A DNA stretch of 53,087 nucleotides from DATJFH01 sp035495815 (GCA_035495815.1 DATJFH010000150.1:1-53087); one strand, 5' to 3'; positions 18,951 to 27,280 are shown, numbered from the stretch's first letter. The notes: a model not told the origin generated them from the sequence alone. Translations and numbers: made by a program.

Positions 18951-18973
18951 TGGCAGGCCCCCGCCACCTGCCA
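18951..18973. terminator. Hairpin after the BON-LysM gene
   Basis: TGGCAGG (18951-18957) and CCTGCCA (18967-18973) are perfect reverse complements around a nine-base loop, 27 bases after the stop of the BON-LysM gene and upstream of the FecR-like gene promoter. No T-tract follows. The rest of the 18925-19125 gap holds only the promoter at 19079-19107. Confidence 0.3.
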
Positions 18974-19078
18974 GGCCCTGCCGCGACAGCCACTATCATC
19001 CACAAAACAAGCCCGGCCTCGTCCCTTCAACGTGCCCAACGACGCCGGCGCGTCTGACTGATGACACAACCCCTTGGC

Positions 19079-19107
19079 TTGACAACCTGGTTCGAGGGGA
19101 TCATGAT
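19079..19107 (+). promoter_or_regulatory. Sigma-70-type promoter of the FecR-like gene
   Basis: A perfect -35 TTGACA (19079-19084), a 17-base spacer and CATGAT (19102-19107, four of six). The predicted start is near 19114 with AGGGAG ahead of the ATG at 19126. Confidence 0.55.
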
Positions 19108-19125
19108 CCGTACAGGGAGTACTCT

Positions 19126-20127
19126 ATGAACCGGTTGACTCGCGTCGCCGCTGTTGCCGCCCTCGCCGGACTGCCGGCGCTGGCGCAGTCGGTAATCTCC
19201 ATGCATTCCGGACTCATCCACTACGTGGAAGGCCGGGCGCTGCTCGATGGCAAGCCGGTCGAGGTGAAAATCACCGCGTTCCCTGAAATCAAGGAGGGAA
19301 AAGAGTTCCGGACAGAGGACGGCCGCGCCGAAGTTCTCCTCAATCCCGGCGTGTTCCTCCGGATGAGCGAGAATACCGCCATCCGGATGGTCAGCAACAA
19401 GCTCTCCGACACACGAATCGAGTTTGTCTCCGGCAGCGTCGTCATCGAGTCGAGCGGTGAGTTGGCTCAGAAGGATACTTCCGTTTCGATCGCTTACCAG
19501 GGCTCGACGGCGCATCTTCGAAAAAAGGGAATCTACCGCTTCGATTCAGATCCCGCCGCGCAGCTTCGCGTATTCTCCGGCGAAGCCGAAGTGCAGACCG
19601 GCTCGAATGTCCTGATCGTCAAAGGCGGCCGGATGCTTGCCCTGAACGGCGCCGTGGCCGTGGAGAAATTCGACGCCCGTCAGAACGACGCCCTCGGCCG
19701 CTGGAGCATGCGGCGCGCGGAGGGAATCTCACTGGCGAATCTGTCGGCGGCAAAGTACGTCAATGATTCCGGCAGTCAGTGGAACAGCGGCTGGTATTAC
19801 AACCCTTATTTCGGGATGTACACATTTATTCCGCATAGAGGGATTTTCAGCAGCCCGTATGGCTACCGTTACTATTCCCCGTCCGCCGCGTACGAGTTTT
19901 ACTATCGCCCGCAGCCGGTGTATTACGGCAATTCCGGTTACGGCGCCGGGGGCGGCGGCTATTCCAGTCCCAGCTACAACACGGCCGCTCAGACTTCTTC
20001 CGGCTACTCCGGTGTGACGGCGTCCGCGCCCGCGGCCACTTCAAGCGGCGCCTCTTCCGGGGCGGCAGTCAGCAGCGGCGCCGCGTCGAGCGCGCCTTCC
20101 GGTCACGGCGGCGGGCACAGCCGCTAG
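19126..20127 (+). CDS. Exported FecR-domain protein with Tyr/Gly/Ser-rich tail
   Basis: A 333-residue protein with a clear signal peptide (about 1-21, ending LPALAQ). A FecR-like beta-sheet domain spans about 25-190 (YVEGRALLDGKPVEV, EVLLNPGVFLRMSENTAIRM, VEFVSGSVVIESSGE style repeats, VKGGRMLALNGAVAVEKFDA). A tyrosine-rich segment (about 220-285, GWYYNPYFGMYTFIPHRG, YRYYSPSAAYEFYYRPQP) leads into a low-complexity Ser/Ala/Gly tail ending HGGGHSR. No transmembrane segment or sigma/anti-sigma partner is adjacent, so it is not the classical FecR of iron signalling but an envelope protein using the same fold. Its stop codon abuts that of the convergent peptidase gene with no base between. Confidence 0.8.
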   Translation: MNRLTRVAAVAALAGLPALAQSVISMHSGLIHYVEGRALLDGKPVEVKITAFPEIKEGKEFRTEDGRAEVLLNPGVFLRMSENTAIRMVSNKLSDTRIEFVSGSVVIESSGELAQKDTSVSIAYQGSTAHLRKKGIYRFDSDPAAQLRVFSGEAEVQTGSNVLIVKGGRMLALNGAVAVEKFDARQNDALGRWSMRRAEGISLANLSAAKYVNDSGSQWNSGWYYNPYFGMYTFIPHRGIFSSPYGYRYYSPSAAYEFYYRPQPVYYGNSGYGAGGGGYSSPSYNTAAQTSSGYSGVTASAPAATSSGASSGAAVSSGAASSAPSGHGGGHSR

Positions 20128-22281
20128 CTACTTCAGATTTCGCTCCAGGAACTGCGTCAGGCCTTCCAGCATCTGCTTGCGCGCCGGGCCGGTTACCCCG
20201 TGCGATTTCTGCGCGTAAATCATCGTCTCGAACTGCTTGCCGGCGCGCTGCAGCGCATCGCTCATCTGCAGGGTGTTCTGAAAGTGCACGTTGTCGTCGC
20301 TGAAATTGTGGACCAGCAGAAGCTTCGCCTTCAGGTCCGCGGCCTTTTCCACCACCGAGCTGCTCTTGTAGCCGTCCTTGTTCTCGAGCGGCAGGCCCAT
20401 GTAGCGCTCCGTGTAGATGCTGTCGTAGTTCCGGAAGTCCGTCACCGGCGCTCCCGCGATGCCTGCCCGGAACAGGTCCGGAGCGTTGCAGAGCGCGTAA
20501 AGCGTCATGAAGCCGCCGTAGCTCCAGCCATAAATACCGATCCGGCTCGAATCGACGAAGCCCAGCGATTCCAGATAGCGCAGCCCCTCCTTCTGGTCCT
20601 CCAGCTCTTTCCGCCCCAGGTTGCGGAAAATGGCCGATTCCCATTTGTGGCCCCGCCCCGAGGAGCCCCGGTTGTCCACCTGCCAGATGACGAACCCGCG
20701 CGCGGCCAGCGCCTGGTCCCAGGACGCGCCGGCCCAGATGTCGCGCACGGTCTGAGCGTGCGGTCCCCCGTAGATCATCACCACCGCGGGATACTTCCTG
20801 CCCGGCGCGAACCCGGCCGGCTTGATCAGACGCCCGTAGAGCTGCGCGCCGTCTGAGGCCGCGAACTTCACGATCTCCGTCGGCAGGATCTGGAGTTCGT
20901 CCGTCGCCGCGCGGTCGGCTTCCATATACACCGCGAGCTCCTTGCCGTCCTTCGAATGCAGCGTGCGGCGCGGAGGCTCGGTCAGGCTGGAGGCGCTGTC
21001 CATGTAGTAGTCGCAGGCGGGACTCATGGAGATGCTGTGGACGCCTGGTTGCCGCGTGAGCCGCTCCGCATGCTTGCCGTCGAAGCCCGCGCGGTACAGG
21101 TGGCGCTCCAGCGGGCTCTTGGCGGTGGATACGTAGTACACCATGCGGGCCGCTTCGTCGACCCCGGCGAGCGAGGTCACCTCCCATTCTCCGCGCGTGA
21201 CCGTGCTCGCCAGCTTGCCGTCCAGGGAGTATAAATACAAGTGCCGGAATCCGTCGCGCTCGCTGCTCCACAGGAAACGCTTGCCGTCTTTGAGAAAGCG
21301 GTAAGTATCGGTGACGTTGATCCAGTACGGATCCTGCTCGCGCAGCAGCAGCGACGCCGAGCCGCTGGACGGATCGGCCAGCAGCAGCTCGAGCCGGTTC
21401 TGAATCCGGTTCAGCCGCTGGACGGCCAACCCTTGTCCCGTCGGCAGCCAATCCACTCTGGCCAGCAGGTATCCGCGCGTCTCGCCCAGGTCCATCCAGC
21501 GCGTCGGCCCGCCGCTCGCCGCCACCACCCCCGCGCGGACGTCGGCGTTCGGATCCCCGGCCTTCGGATAGCGCTCCGGTTCGAATACGGCGCGGGGCCG
21601 CAGCAGATCCACCTGCGGAAAAACCGGCTCGCGGCTGACATCGAACTGGAGGTAGGCGATGCGCCTGGAATCGGGCGACCACCAGTAGGCCGTGCTCAAA
21701 TCCAGCTCCTCCGGATACACCCAGTCGAGCTGGCCGTTGAGCAGGGTGTCGGAGCCGTCGCGTGTCAGGCGCGCTTCCTTGCCCGAATCGATTTCCAGGG
21801 AATACAGATCCTGACCGCGCCGGAAGGCCACCCGCCGGCCGTCCGGTGAGAGCTTGGGATCGCGCTCGGCCTCCGCCGTGGCCGTCAGCTGCTTCCACTG
21901 ACCCGAATCGGCCTGCGCCAGGAACAGGTCGCCATTTGCTTCCACCAGCACCGCGCCCCCGGAGTCCGACCACTGATAGCTCGATTCCGCCACGCGCCGG
22001 TTCTTCCATTCGAAGGCTTCCGCCGCGGGCGGCTTTACGGCTTTCTCCCGCAAGGGGACCAGCGAGACAATCTCCTTCCTGAGCCGGGTTGCCGCGTCAT
22101 ACTGCCAGATCGAATTACCTTCGCGAAAGGCGAATCGCTTTCCATCCGGCGCCCAGCGGATCGCGCCGCTGCCGGAGCGGGGCGGGCGCGTGGCTACCAC
22201 GTCCTCCACGGTGACCGGGCGCTTTTCGGCCGCTGCGGCCAGGGGTAGAGCCGCGATGAGGAAGAAGATTCGGCGGGACAT
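20128..22281 (-). CDS. Dipeptidyl peptidase IV family (S9B) exported serine peptidase
   Basis: A 717-residue prolyl-oligopeptidase-family enzyme. A signal peptide covers about 1-20 (FFLIAALPLAAAAE), the DPP4 beta-propeller about 40-440 and the alpha/beta-hydrolase about 470-717. The catalytic triad can be placed from sequence: S587 in GWSYGG, D662 in the DDNVHF loop and H694 in KSHGVTG. It should remove Xaa-Pro dipeptides from peptides in the periplasm. The frame is open further upstream but the ATG at 22281 gives the signal peptide. It begins two bases after the stop of the gene at 22284-23084, so the two are an operon, probably from the -10 at 23091. Confidence 0.94.
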   Translation of the reverse strand: MSRRIFFLIAALPLAAAAEKRPVTVEDVVATRPPRSGSGAIRWAPDGKRFAFREGNSIWQYDAATRLRKEIVSLVPLREKAVKPPAAEAFEWKNRRVAESSYQWSDSGGAVLVEANGDLFLAQADSGQWKQLTATAEAERDPKLSPDGRRVAFRRGQDLYSLEIDSGKEARLTRDGSDTLLNGQLDWVYPEELDLSTAYWWSPDSRRIAYLQFDVSREPVFPQVDLLRPRAVFEPERYPKAGDPNADVRAGVVAASGGPTRWMDLGETRGYLLARVDWLPTGQGLAVQRLNRIQNRLELLLADPSSGSASLLLREQDPYWINVTDTYRFLKDGKRFLWSSERDGFRHLYLYSLDGKLASTVTRGEWEVTSLAGVDEAARMVYYVSTAKSPLERHLYRAGFDGKHAERLTRQPGVHSISMSPACDYYMDSASSLTEPPRRTLHSKDGKELAVYMEADRAATDELQILPTEIVKFAASDGAQLYGRLIKPAGFAPGRKYPAVVMIYGGPHAQTVRDIWAGASWDQALAARGFVIWQVDNRGSSGRGHKWESAIFRNLGRKELEDQKEGLRYLESLGFVDSSRIGIYGWSYGGFMTLYALCNAPDLFRAGIAGAPVTDFRNYDSIYTERYMGLPLENKDGYKSSSVVEKAADLKAKLLLVHNFSDDNVHFQNTLQMSDALQRAGKQFETMIYAQKSHGVTGPARKQMLEGLTQFLERNLK

Positions 22282-22283
22282 TT

Positions 22284-23084
22284 TTAATGGTACCCCTTTC
22301 CGTCCCACCGCAGAACGGTATCCTGGTCGCAGACCAGATCGTGAACGCCGTTGGTCCTGGCCGGCAGGACGCCGATCCGTTTGCAATCCGGCTTGCCCTC
22401 GGATTTCTTCCCGCTGGCGAACTCGACCGTCCACACGATCAGCCCCCAGCGTTCCCACAGAGTCCCGCCGATTTTGTCCTTCCGGCCGTCGCCGTCGAGA
22501 TCGTAGGTGATTTCGTGGCGCTCGTCCGCGGACCCGGACTTGAATACTTCAGAGCGCAGATCCAGCAGGCTCTGGATTTCCTTGCGCTGGCGCTCTTCCA
22601 CCTTTACCGCCTTGCCGTTCTCGAACACGAACCGCCGCGTGATCTCGACGGGACGCTCGGTGTTGACGCCGGCGTTGTTCGAAACGATCACCACGCTCCA
22701 GCGGCCTTTCCACCGCTCGATCACCGGGTCCCCCCAGGAATCCGCCATCGGATCGCCGATGTCGAACTTGCCGCCGCCGCGCGCGGAAATGAAGAAGAAG
22801 CCGTTGGGACAGCAGTTGCCCCCGCATGCGGTTGTGTTCTGCGCCAGCGCGTCGATGGTTCCGTTGCCGTCGAAATCCTTCTGTGCGACTATCTCCAGGC
22901 ACTGATTCTTCGATTCCGGAATCAGCTTGTAGGATTTGCCGTTCTCGTCGGCGCTGATTTCGTTGTAGAGGCTTCCCTCCGGTTTCGCCACCGAGTATGT
23001 GGTCCTGGTAATCTGCGCCGCAAGGAGTGAAGTTACGGCGATCGCCGCGGAGCCGGCGAGAGCGGCTCGAATTTGCGAGAACAT
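22284..23084 (-). CDS. Exported hypothetical protein with EF-hand-like calcium loops
   Basis: A 266-residue unrecognised protein with a signal peptide (about 1-23, ALAGSAAIAVTSLLAAQ). Two Asp-rich loops, DFDGNGTID near residue 69 and DLDGDGRKD near 200, look like calcium-binding loops of FG-GAP/dockerin type. A cysteine cluster (CGGNCC) sits near 85. The two loops sit in similar strand contexts, suggesting an internal duplication. The ATG at 23084 was chosen because it starts the signal peptide and lies six bases from a perfect TATAAT. It is the first gene of an operon with the DPP-IV-like peptidase, and might be an accessory or substrate-binding protein for it, which is inference. Confidence 0.75.
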   Translation of the reverse strand: MFSQIRAALAGSAAIAVTSLLAAQITRTTYSVAKPEGSLYNEISADENGKSYKLIPESKNQCLEIVAQKDFDGNGTIDALAQNTTACGGNCCPNGFFFISARGGGKFDIGDPMADSWGDPVIERWKGRWSVVIVSNNAGVNTERPVEITRRFVFENGKAVKVEERQRKEIQSLLDLRSEVFKSGSADERHEITYDLDGDGRKDKIGGTLWERWGLIVWTVEFASGKKSEGKPDCKRIGVLPARTNGVHDLVCDQDTVLRWDGKGYH

Positions 23085-23090
23085 ATTCAG

Positions 23091-23096
23091 ATTATA
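23091..23096 (-). promoter_or_regulatory. Perfect -10 (TATAAT), apparently leaderless promoter
   Basis: On the minus strand TATAAT ends six bases before the ATG at 23084, so transcription should start at the A of that ATG or within a base or two. No clear -35 is present. Confidence 0.45.
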
Positions 23097-23166
23097 AGAA
23101 CGAACGGGCCGCCGGCCTATTCCCTTCCGGCCAAATCGACGATAATGGCCTGGAGAACCACAAATT

Positions 23167-24399
23167 ATGTCCGAGTTCCTCAGGAAGCTTTTCGATTCGG
23201 ACTTCATGCCGCACGGCCACTGTTACTTCTGGCGGCCTGAAATCGTCTGGCTGCACGTCACCTCGGACGCGCTGATCGCGCTGGCGTATTTCTTCATTCC
23301 GTTTACGCTGGTGCACCTGGTCAGAAAACGTCCCGACCTGGTATTTAACTGGATGTTCGTGCTGTTCAGCATCTTCATCCTCGCCTGCGGGGCGACCCAC
23401 GCCATGGCCATCTGGACGCTGTGGCACGCGACTTATCGCCTCGACGGCGTGGTCAAGCTGATTACCGCCGTAGCGTCGGTTCCCACGGCCATTCTCCTGA
23501 TTCGACTGGTGCCGGAGGTGGTCAAGCTGCCCAGCCCGGAACAATTGCGCTCGGCAAACCTGGCGCTGGCGGCCGAAATCGCCGAGCGGAAGCGCGCCGA
23601 GGAGGAAGTCAGAAAGCTCAATGCGCAGCTCGAGCTGCGGGTGCAGGAGCGCACGCTCCAGCTCGAGTCCTCCAATCTCAAGCTGCAGCAGCTCAACGAC
23701 GCGCTGCGCAGATCCAACGACGATTTGAACCACTTCGCCTACGCGGCTTCTCACGACCTCAAGGAACCGCTGCGAACCGTGGCCGTTTACAGCGAACTGC
23801 TGGGCAAGAAGTATTCCGGAGCCCTGGACGAGAAAGGAGAGGGCTTCCTGCGCTACCTGGTGGAAGCCTCCCACCGGATGCGGGATCTGCTCGACAATCT
23901 GTTGGTGTATTCCCGGACAGTAGGCGGCTCGGAGGACCCGGCTCGCGCCGTGGATTCGAATGAAGTGGCCGCCAAGGCTCTCTTCTCGCTTCAGATGTTG
24001 ATCCACCAGACCGGCGCCGTTGTCACTCATGACGACCTGCCTCCGGTGCGCGCCGCCGAAATTCACGTATTGCAGCTGTTCCAGAATTTGATTGAAAACG
24101 GAATCAAGTACCGCGGCGCCTCGGTCGCTGAAGTCCATCTTTCGGCCCGGCGCGACGGAGATTTCTGGATTTTTTGCGTAACCGACAACGGAATCGGAAT
24201 CGAACCGGAGTATCTGACGAAAATTTTCGGATTATTCAAACGTCTCCACGGGAGCCGGTATTCGGGAACGGGCATCGGCCTGGCGCTGTGCAGCCGCATC
24301 GTGGACCGATATGACGGCCGGATATGGGTGGAATCCGTTCCCGGCCGGGGCTCCAAATTCTTTTTCACGCTGCCCGCCTCGAATGGCGCATCCGCTTGA
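23167..24399 (+). CDS. Ethylene-receptor-type sensor histidine kinase
   Basis: A 410-residue membrane kinase. Residues about 25-120 are three transmembrane helices matching the ethylene-binding domain of plant ETR1. Asp34 and Tyr41 in SDALIALAYF, Ile71, and the copper ligands Cys74 and His78 in ACGATHAM keep the ETR1 residues (D25, Y32, I62, C65, H69) with identical spacing. The preceding MPHGHCYFW is typical of the bacterial versions. A coiled coil (about 125-180) leads to the HisKA helix with phospho-acceptor H196 in ASHDLKEPLR, then HATPase_c with N-box LFQNLIENGIKY, DNGIGIEPEYLTKIF and GTGIGLALCSRIV. There is no GAF, PAS or receiver domain, making it shorter than ETR1 and its cyanobacterial relatives. 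Probable partner: the convergent receiver at 24426-24875. Confidence 0.92.
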   Translation: MSEFLRKLFDSDFMPHGHCYFWRPEIVWLHVTSDALIALAYFFIPFTLVHLVRKRPDLVFNWMFVLFSIFILACGATHAMAIWTLWHATYRLDGVVKLITAVASVPTAILLIRLVPEVVKLPSPEQLRSANLALAAEIAERKRAEEEVRKLNAQLELRVQERTLQLESSNLKLQQLNDALRRSNDDLNHFAYAASHDLKEPLRTVAVYSELLGKKYSGALDEKGEGFLRYLVEASHRMRDLLDNLLVYSRTVGGSEDPARAVDSNEVAAKALFSLQMLIHQTGAVVTHDDLPPVRAAEIHVLQLFQNLIENGIKYRGASVAEVHLSARRDGDFWIFCVTDNGIGIEPEYLTKIFGLFKRLHGSRYSGTGIGLALCSRIVDRYDGRIWVESVPGRGSKFFFTLPASNGASA

Positions 24400-24400
24400 C

Positions 24401-24413
24401 CGCCCGGCGGGCG
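24401..24413. terminator. Short GC hairpin between convergent kinase and receiver genes
   Basis: CGCCC and GGGCG form a five-base stem with a three-base loop directly after the kinase stop codon. It is symmetric and could serve both convergent genes, but it is short and has no T-tract. Confidence 0.22.
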
Positions 24414-24425
24414 CTGGTCTTCCGC

Positions 24426-24875
24426 TCATCTGGGGGGCGGCGCCAGCCTCGGCGGCAGGACCGACAATCCGCGCCAATAATGTTCCAGGGTCTTCATCAG
24501 ATCGTAGATCTCCCCCAGGCTGCCCGGCTTCCGGAGATAGCTGTTGGCCCCGCGATCGTACGCCGCCAGAACGTCGGCCTCCGAGTGTGAAGACGTCAGG
24601 ACCAGCACGGGGATTCGTCTCAGCCGGTGATCCGATTTGATCTCTTCGAGCACCTCCATTCCGTTCTTCCTGGGCAGGTTCAGATCGAGGAGGATCAGAT
24701 CCGGCAGAGACGCGCCGGAATAAGGTGGACGCTGGCGCAGGTAGTCGAGTGCCGCCTGCCCGTCCTCGACGATGTGCAGTTTGTAGGGCAGTACGGTTTC
24801 CGACAATCCTTCCACGATCAATTGCGCGTCGGCTTCGTTGTCCTCCACGAGGAGTATTATCAGATCGCCGTCCAC
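24426..24875 (-). CDS. Stand-alone response regulator receiver (Rcp1/CheY-like)
   Basis: A 149-residue single receiver domain without output domain. Acidic pocket E11/D12, phospho-acceptor D64 in LLDLNLPRKNG, T94 in VLTSS and K116 in LRKPGSL are all present. The long beta2-alpha loop and GMEVLEEIKSD place it with the Rcp1-like receivers that partner phytochrome-type kinases. Its gene is convergent with the ethylene-type kinase, 26 bases away, and it is the obvious candidate substrate. As it lacks DNA-binding or enzymatic output, the signal probably goes on by phosphotransfer or protein contact. It is divergent from the sigma factor gene at 25145. Confidence 0.93.
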   Translation of the reverse strand: MDGDLIILLVEDNEADAQLIVEGLSETVLPYKLHIVEDGQAALDYLRQRPPYSGASLPDLILLDLNLPRKNGMEVLEEIKSDHRLRRIPVLVLTSSHSEADVLAAYDRGANSYLRKPGSLGEIYDLMKTLEHYWRGLSVLPPRLAPPPR

Positions 24876-25058
24876 ATCTTCTCCTGTCGCTTCTCCGCAT
24901 CCCCCCGCGTCCGTTTGAGGAGAGTATACATCATCACTCGGCGGGCCGGTCCGGAAAAGGCTCCGAAAAAAGGGGCGTAGAGTACTTTTGATCCGCCTTA
25001 TTACAGCGTAAGGAAATTAGCCGTGAAATGCTTAGTAGCAATTCGCTCGTTTATTCGA

Positions 25059-25068
25059 ACGATATCGT
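25059..25068. promoter_or_regulatory. Palindrome upstream of the sigma-factor gene
   Basis: ACGATATCGT is a perfect 10-base palindrome directly followed (after two bases) by GATACT at 25071-25076, a possible -10 for the downstream gene. The position suits an operator. It lies within the 269-base gap 24876-25144, otherwise without coding potential. Confidence 0.3.
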
Positions 25069-25094
25069 GCGATACTCTGAAAGAACGCTTGGCT

Positions 25095-25117
25095 TTGAGA
25101 CCTGAGGGGTGTCTCAA
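25095..25117 (+). promoter_or_regulatory. Leader hairpin before the sigma-factor gene
   Basis: TTGAGAC (25095-25101) pairs exactly with GTCTCAA (25111-25117). It sits in the presumed leader, 11 bases upstream of the GAGGAGG ribosome site at 25128-25134. It could influence translation, which is inference. Confidence 0.28.
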
Positions 25118-25144
25118 TTTCGAGCTTGAGGAGGCCGTCGCCAG

Positions 25145-25843
25145 ATGCTTTCTTGCCTGGAACGTTGCGTTTCCGAAGAAGTGAACAGCGAAGCCGACGC
25201 AAGCCTGCTGGAGCGCCTCGCGCGGCGCGATCCGGCCGCCATGGCTCAGTTGTATGAACGCTACGCGCGGCTGGTGTATCTGAAATTGAATCAGATCGTC
25301 AACGACCAGGCCGCGGCCGAAGACCTGGTGCAGGAGGTTTTTCTGACCATCTGGATGCGGGCCGGAGAGCTCGATCCCGCGCGCGGGACCCTGCGAGCCT
25401 GGCTGCGGGCCACCGCCCACAATCGAGCCGTGGATTATCTCCGCGCCAGGGGCCGGCTCAGCGGCCCGAATTTTGTCGACCTGGAGAAATTCGACATTGC
25501 CGATCCTCAAGCGGATTTGGAGCGGGAAATGGCCAGTGGCGAGCCGATGCGGAAGTTGCTCGGAAAGTTGGACGACAGGCATCGAAAGGTCATCCTGCTG
25601 GCGTTCTACCAGGGCCTGAGCCAGTCCGAGATGGCCGTCCGCATGTGCGCGCCGCTCGGCACGGTAAAAGGATGGATGCGCCAGGCCCTGGCGGTTCTGC
25701 GTCGGGAACTGCTGGCGTCGCAGTGCTCGGAGAACGTGTGCAGGGCTGCGTCCCGGTTGCGCCGGCGCGGCGCGCCCGCCGGCCGCCGGAAAACACGCTC
25801 TTTGGAGCCGCCGGCGGCGATGCGGGCTTCCGTCGGCTTTTGA
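25145..25843 (+). CDS. ECF-type RNA polymerase sigma factor
   Basis: A 232-residue sigma-70-family protein. Region 2 spans about 30-95 (MAQLYERYARLVYLKLNQIV, AAEDLVQEVFLTIWMRA) and region 4 about 140-190 (LDDRHRKVILLAFYQGLSQSEMAVRM, LGTVKGWMRQALAVLRREL), with no region 3 or 1.1. This layout resembles the SigK group of ECF factors. Unusually there is no anti-sigma gene next to it, and the last 40 residues form an arginine-rich tail (ASRLRRRGAPAGRRKTRS) with no match to sigma regions. The start at 25145 has GAGGAGG ten bases upstream. A palindrome and a hairpin in the 5' region hint at regulation. Confidence 0.88.
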   Translation: MLSCLERCVSEEVNSEADASLLERLARRDPAAMAQLYERYARLVYLKLNQIVNDQAAAEDLVQEVFLTIWMRAGELDPARGTLRAWLRATAHNRAVDYLRARGRLSGPNFVDLEKFDIADPQADLEREMASGEPMRKLLGKLDDRHRKVILLAFYQGLSQSEMAVRMCAPLGTVKGWMRQALAVLRRELLASQCSENVCRAASRLRRRGAPAGRRKTRSLEPPAAMRASVGF

Positions 25844-25877
25844 CTTTTCCCCAACCATCCCGCATCCTTACTGTTAA

Positions 25878-27269
25878 ATGAAAATTACGTTCTGGGGCGC
25901 GGCCCGGACTGTGACCGGTTCCATGCACCACCTCCAGGTCGAGGGCAAGCGGTACCTTCTCGACTGCGGTCTCTATCAGGGCCGTCGCAAAGACGCCGAG
26001 CGGATCAACCGCGATCTGCCGTTCGACGCCCGTTCCATCGATGCGGTGGTCCTCTCCCATGCCCACATCGACCACAGCGGCAACCTGCCGTCCCTGGTCC
26101 GCAACGGATTCGACGGACCCATCTACACCACCCCGCCCACCGTCGACCTCTGCCAATCGATGCTGCGCGATACGGCTCACATCCAGGAATCGGACGCCAT
26201 TTTCGTCAACAAGCGCCAGCAGAAGCGCCACCGCAACGGCCAGGAGCCGGTCGAGCCGTTGTACACCATGGCCGACGCGGAGCGGACCCTGCCCCTGCTG
26301 AAAGCGGTCAAGTATCATACACCCCAGGCCGTAGGACCTTCGATCCGTTACCAGGCCTACGACGCCGGCCACATGCTCGGCTCCTCTTCCCTGTTGCTCG
26401 AAGCGGAGGACAAGAGGCTGATCTTTTCCGGCGACATCGGCCGCGTGAACCTGCCGATCCTGCGCGACCCGGAGGCGCTGCCTAAAGCCGACTACCTCAT
26501 CATGGAGAGTACCTACGGCGACCGGCTTCACAAGGACGAAGGGCAGGTGATCGACCGTTTGGCCGGCGTCATTAACAGGACTGCCGCCCGCGGCGGCCGC
26601 GTCATCGTGCCGGCGTTCGCCGTCGGCCGCACACAGCAGCTCGTTCTGGTGCTTCACGAGCTGACCAATCAGAGCCGGATTCCGAGGATCCCGATTTTCG
26701 TCGACAGCCCGCTGGCCGTCAATGTCACCGAGGCCTTCCGCAAGAACAGCGATTACTTCGATACCGAGACGCGGGCCTACCTGGCGAATCACGGCGATCC
26801 GTTCGGTTTCCATATGCTCACTTATATCCGGGAGGCGGCCGAATCGAAGAAGCTCAACGATCTGCGCGGCCCGTTCGTGGTAATCTCGGCCTCCGGCATG
26901 TGCGAAGCCGGACGGATTCTGCATCATTTGCGGAACAATATCGAGGACCCGCGCAATACGATCCTCATCACCGGCTTTCAGGCCGAGAACACGCTGGGGA
27001 GGAAGCTGGTCGAAAAGTGGCCGGAAGTGAATATTTTCGGCGAGCCGATGCGGGTGCGCGCCGAAATCGACTCACTGCTCGAGCTGAGCGGGCACGCCGA
27101 CCAGCGTGAAATGCTGGATTGGCTGGCTCCCATCTCCCCCAGCTTGAAGCGCATTTTTCTGGTTCACGGAGAGCCGTCGGCGCAGTCGGCGCTGGCCAAG
27201 CGGATCGAGGAGCGCTACCGGATTCCGGTCGCGATTCCAGCCCGCGGCGAGTCGTTCAATCTACAGTAG
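25878..27269 (+). CDS. Beta-CASP metallo-beta-lactamase RNA exonuclease/nuclease
   Basis: A 463-residue cytoplasmic nuclease of the CPSF73-like bacterial family. Motif 2 is HAHIDH at residues 61-66, followed by GHMLGSSSLLLE near 170, SGDIGR near 193 and ESTYGDR near 214. The beta-CASP domain (about 235-360) has VIVPAFAVGRTQQLVLVL and SASGMCEAGRILHHL, and the C-terminal motif C is near LSGHADQREMLDWL. A RNA-specialised C-terminal LVHGEPSAQSAL segment closes the protein. It likely processes or degrades RNA. It is followed 11 bases later by thymidine kinase, so the pair is probably co-transcribed. Confidence 0.94.
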   Translation: MKITFWGAARTVTGSMHHLQVEGKRYLLDCGLYQGRRKDAERINRDLPFDARSIDAVVLSHAHIDHSGNLPSLVRNGFDGPIYTTPPTVDLCQSMLRDTAHIQESDAIFVNKRQQKRHRNGQEPVEPLYTMADAERTLPLLKAVKYHTPQAVGPSIRYQAYDAGHMLGSSSLLLEAEDKRLIFSGDIGRVNLPILRDPEALPKADYLIMESTYGDRLHKDEGQVIDRLAGVINRTAARGGRVIVPAFAVGRTQQLVLVLHELTNQSRIPRIPIFVDSPLAVNVTEAFRKNSDYFDTETRAYLANHGDPFGFHMLTYIREAAESKKLNDLRGPFVVISASGMCEAGRILHHLRNNIEDPRNTILITGFQAENTLGRKLVEKWPEVNIFGEPMRVRAEIDSLLELSGHADQREMLDWLAPISPSLKRIFLVHGEPSAQSALAKRIEERYRIPVAIPARGESFNLQ

Positions 27270-27280
27270 GCGTTCAGTCA

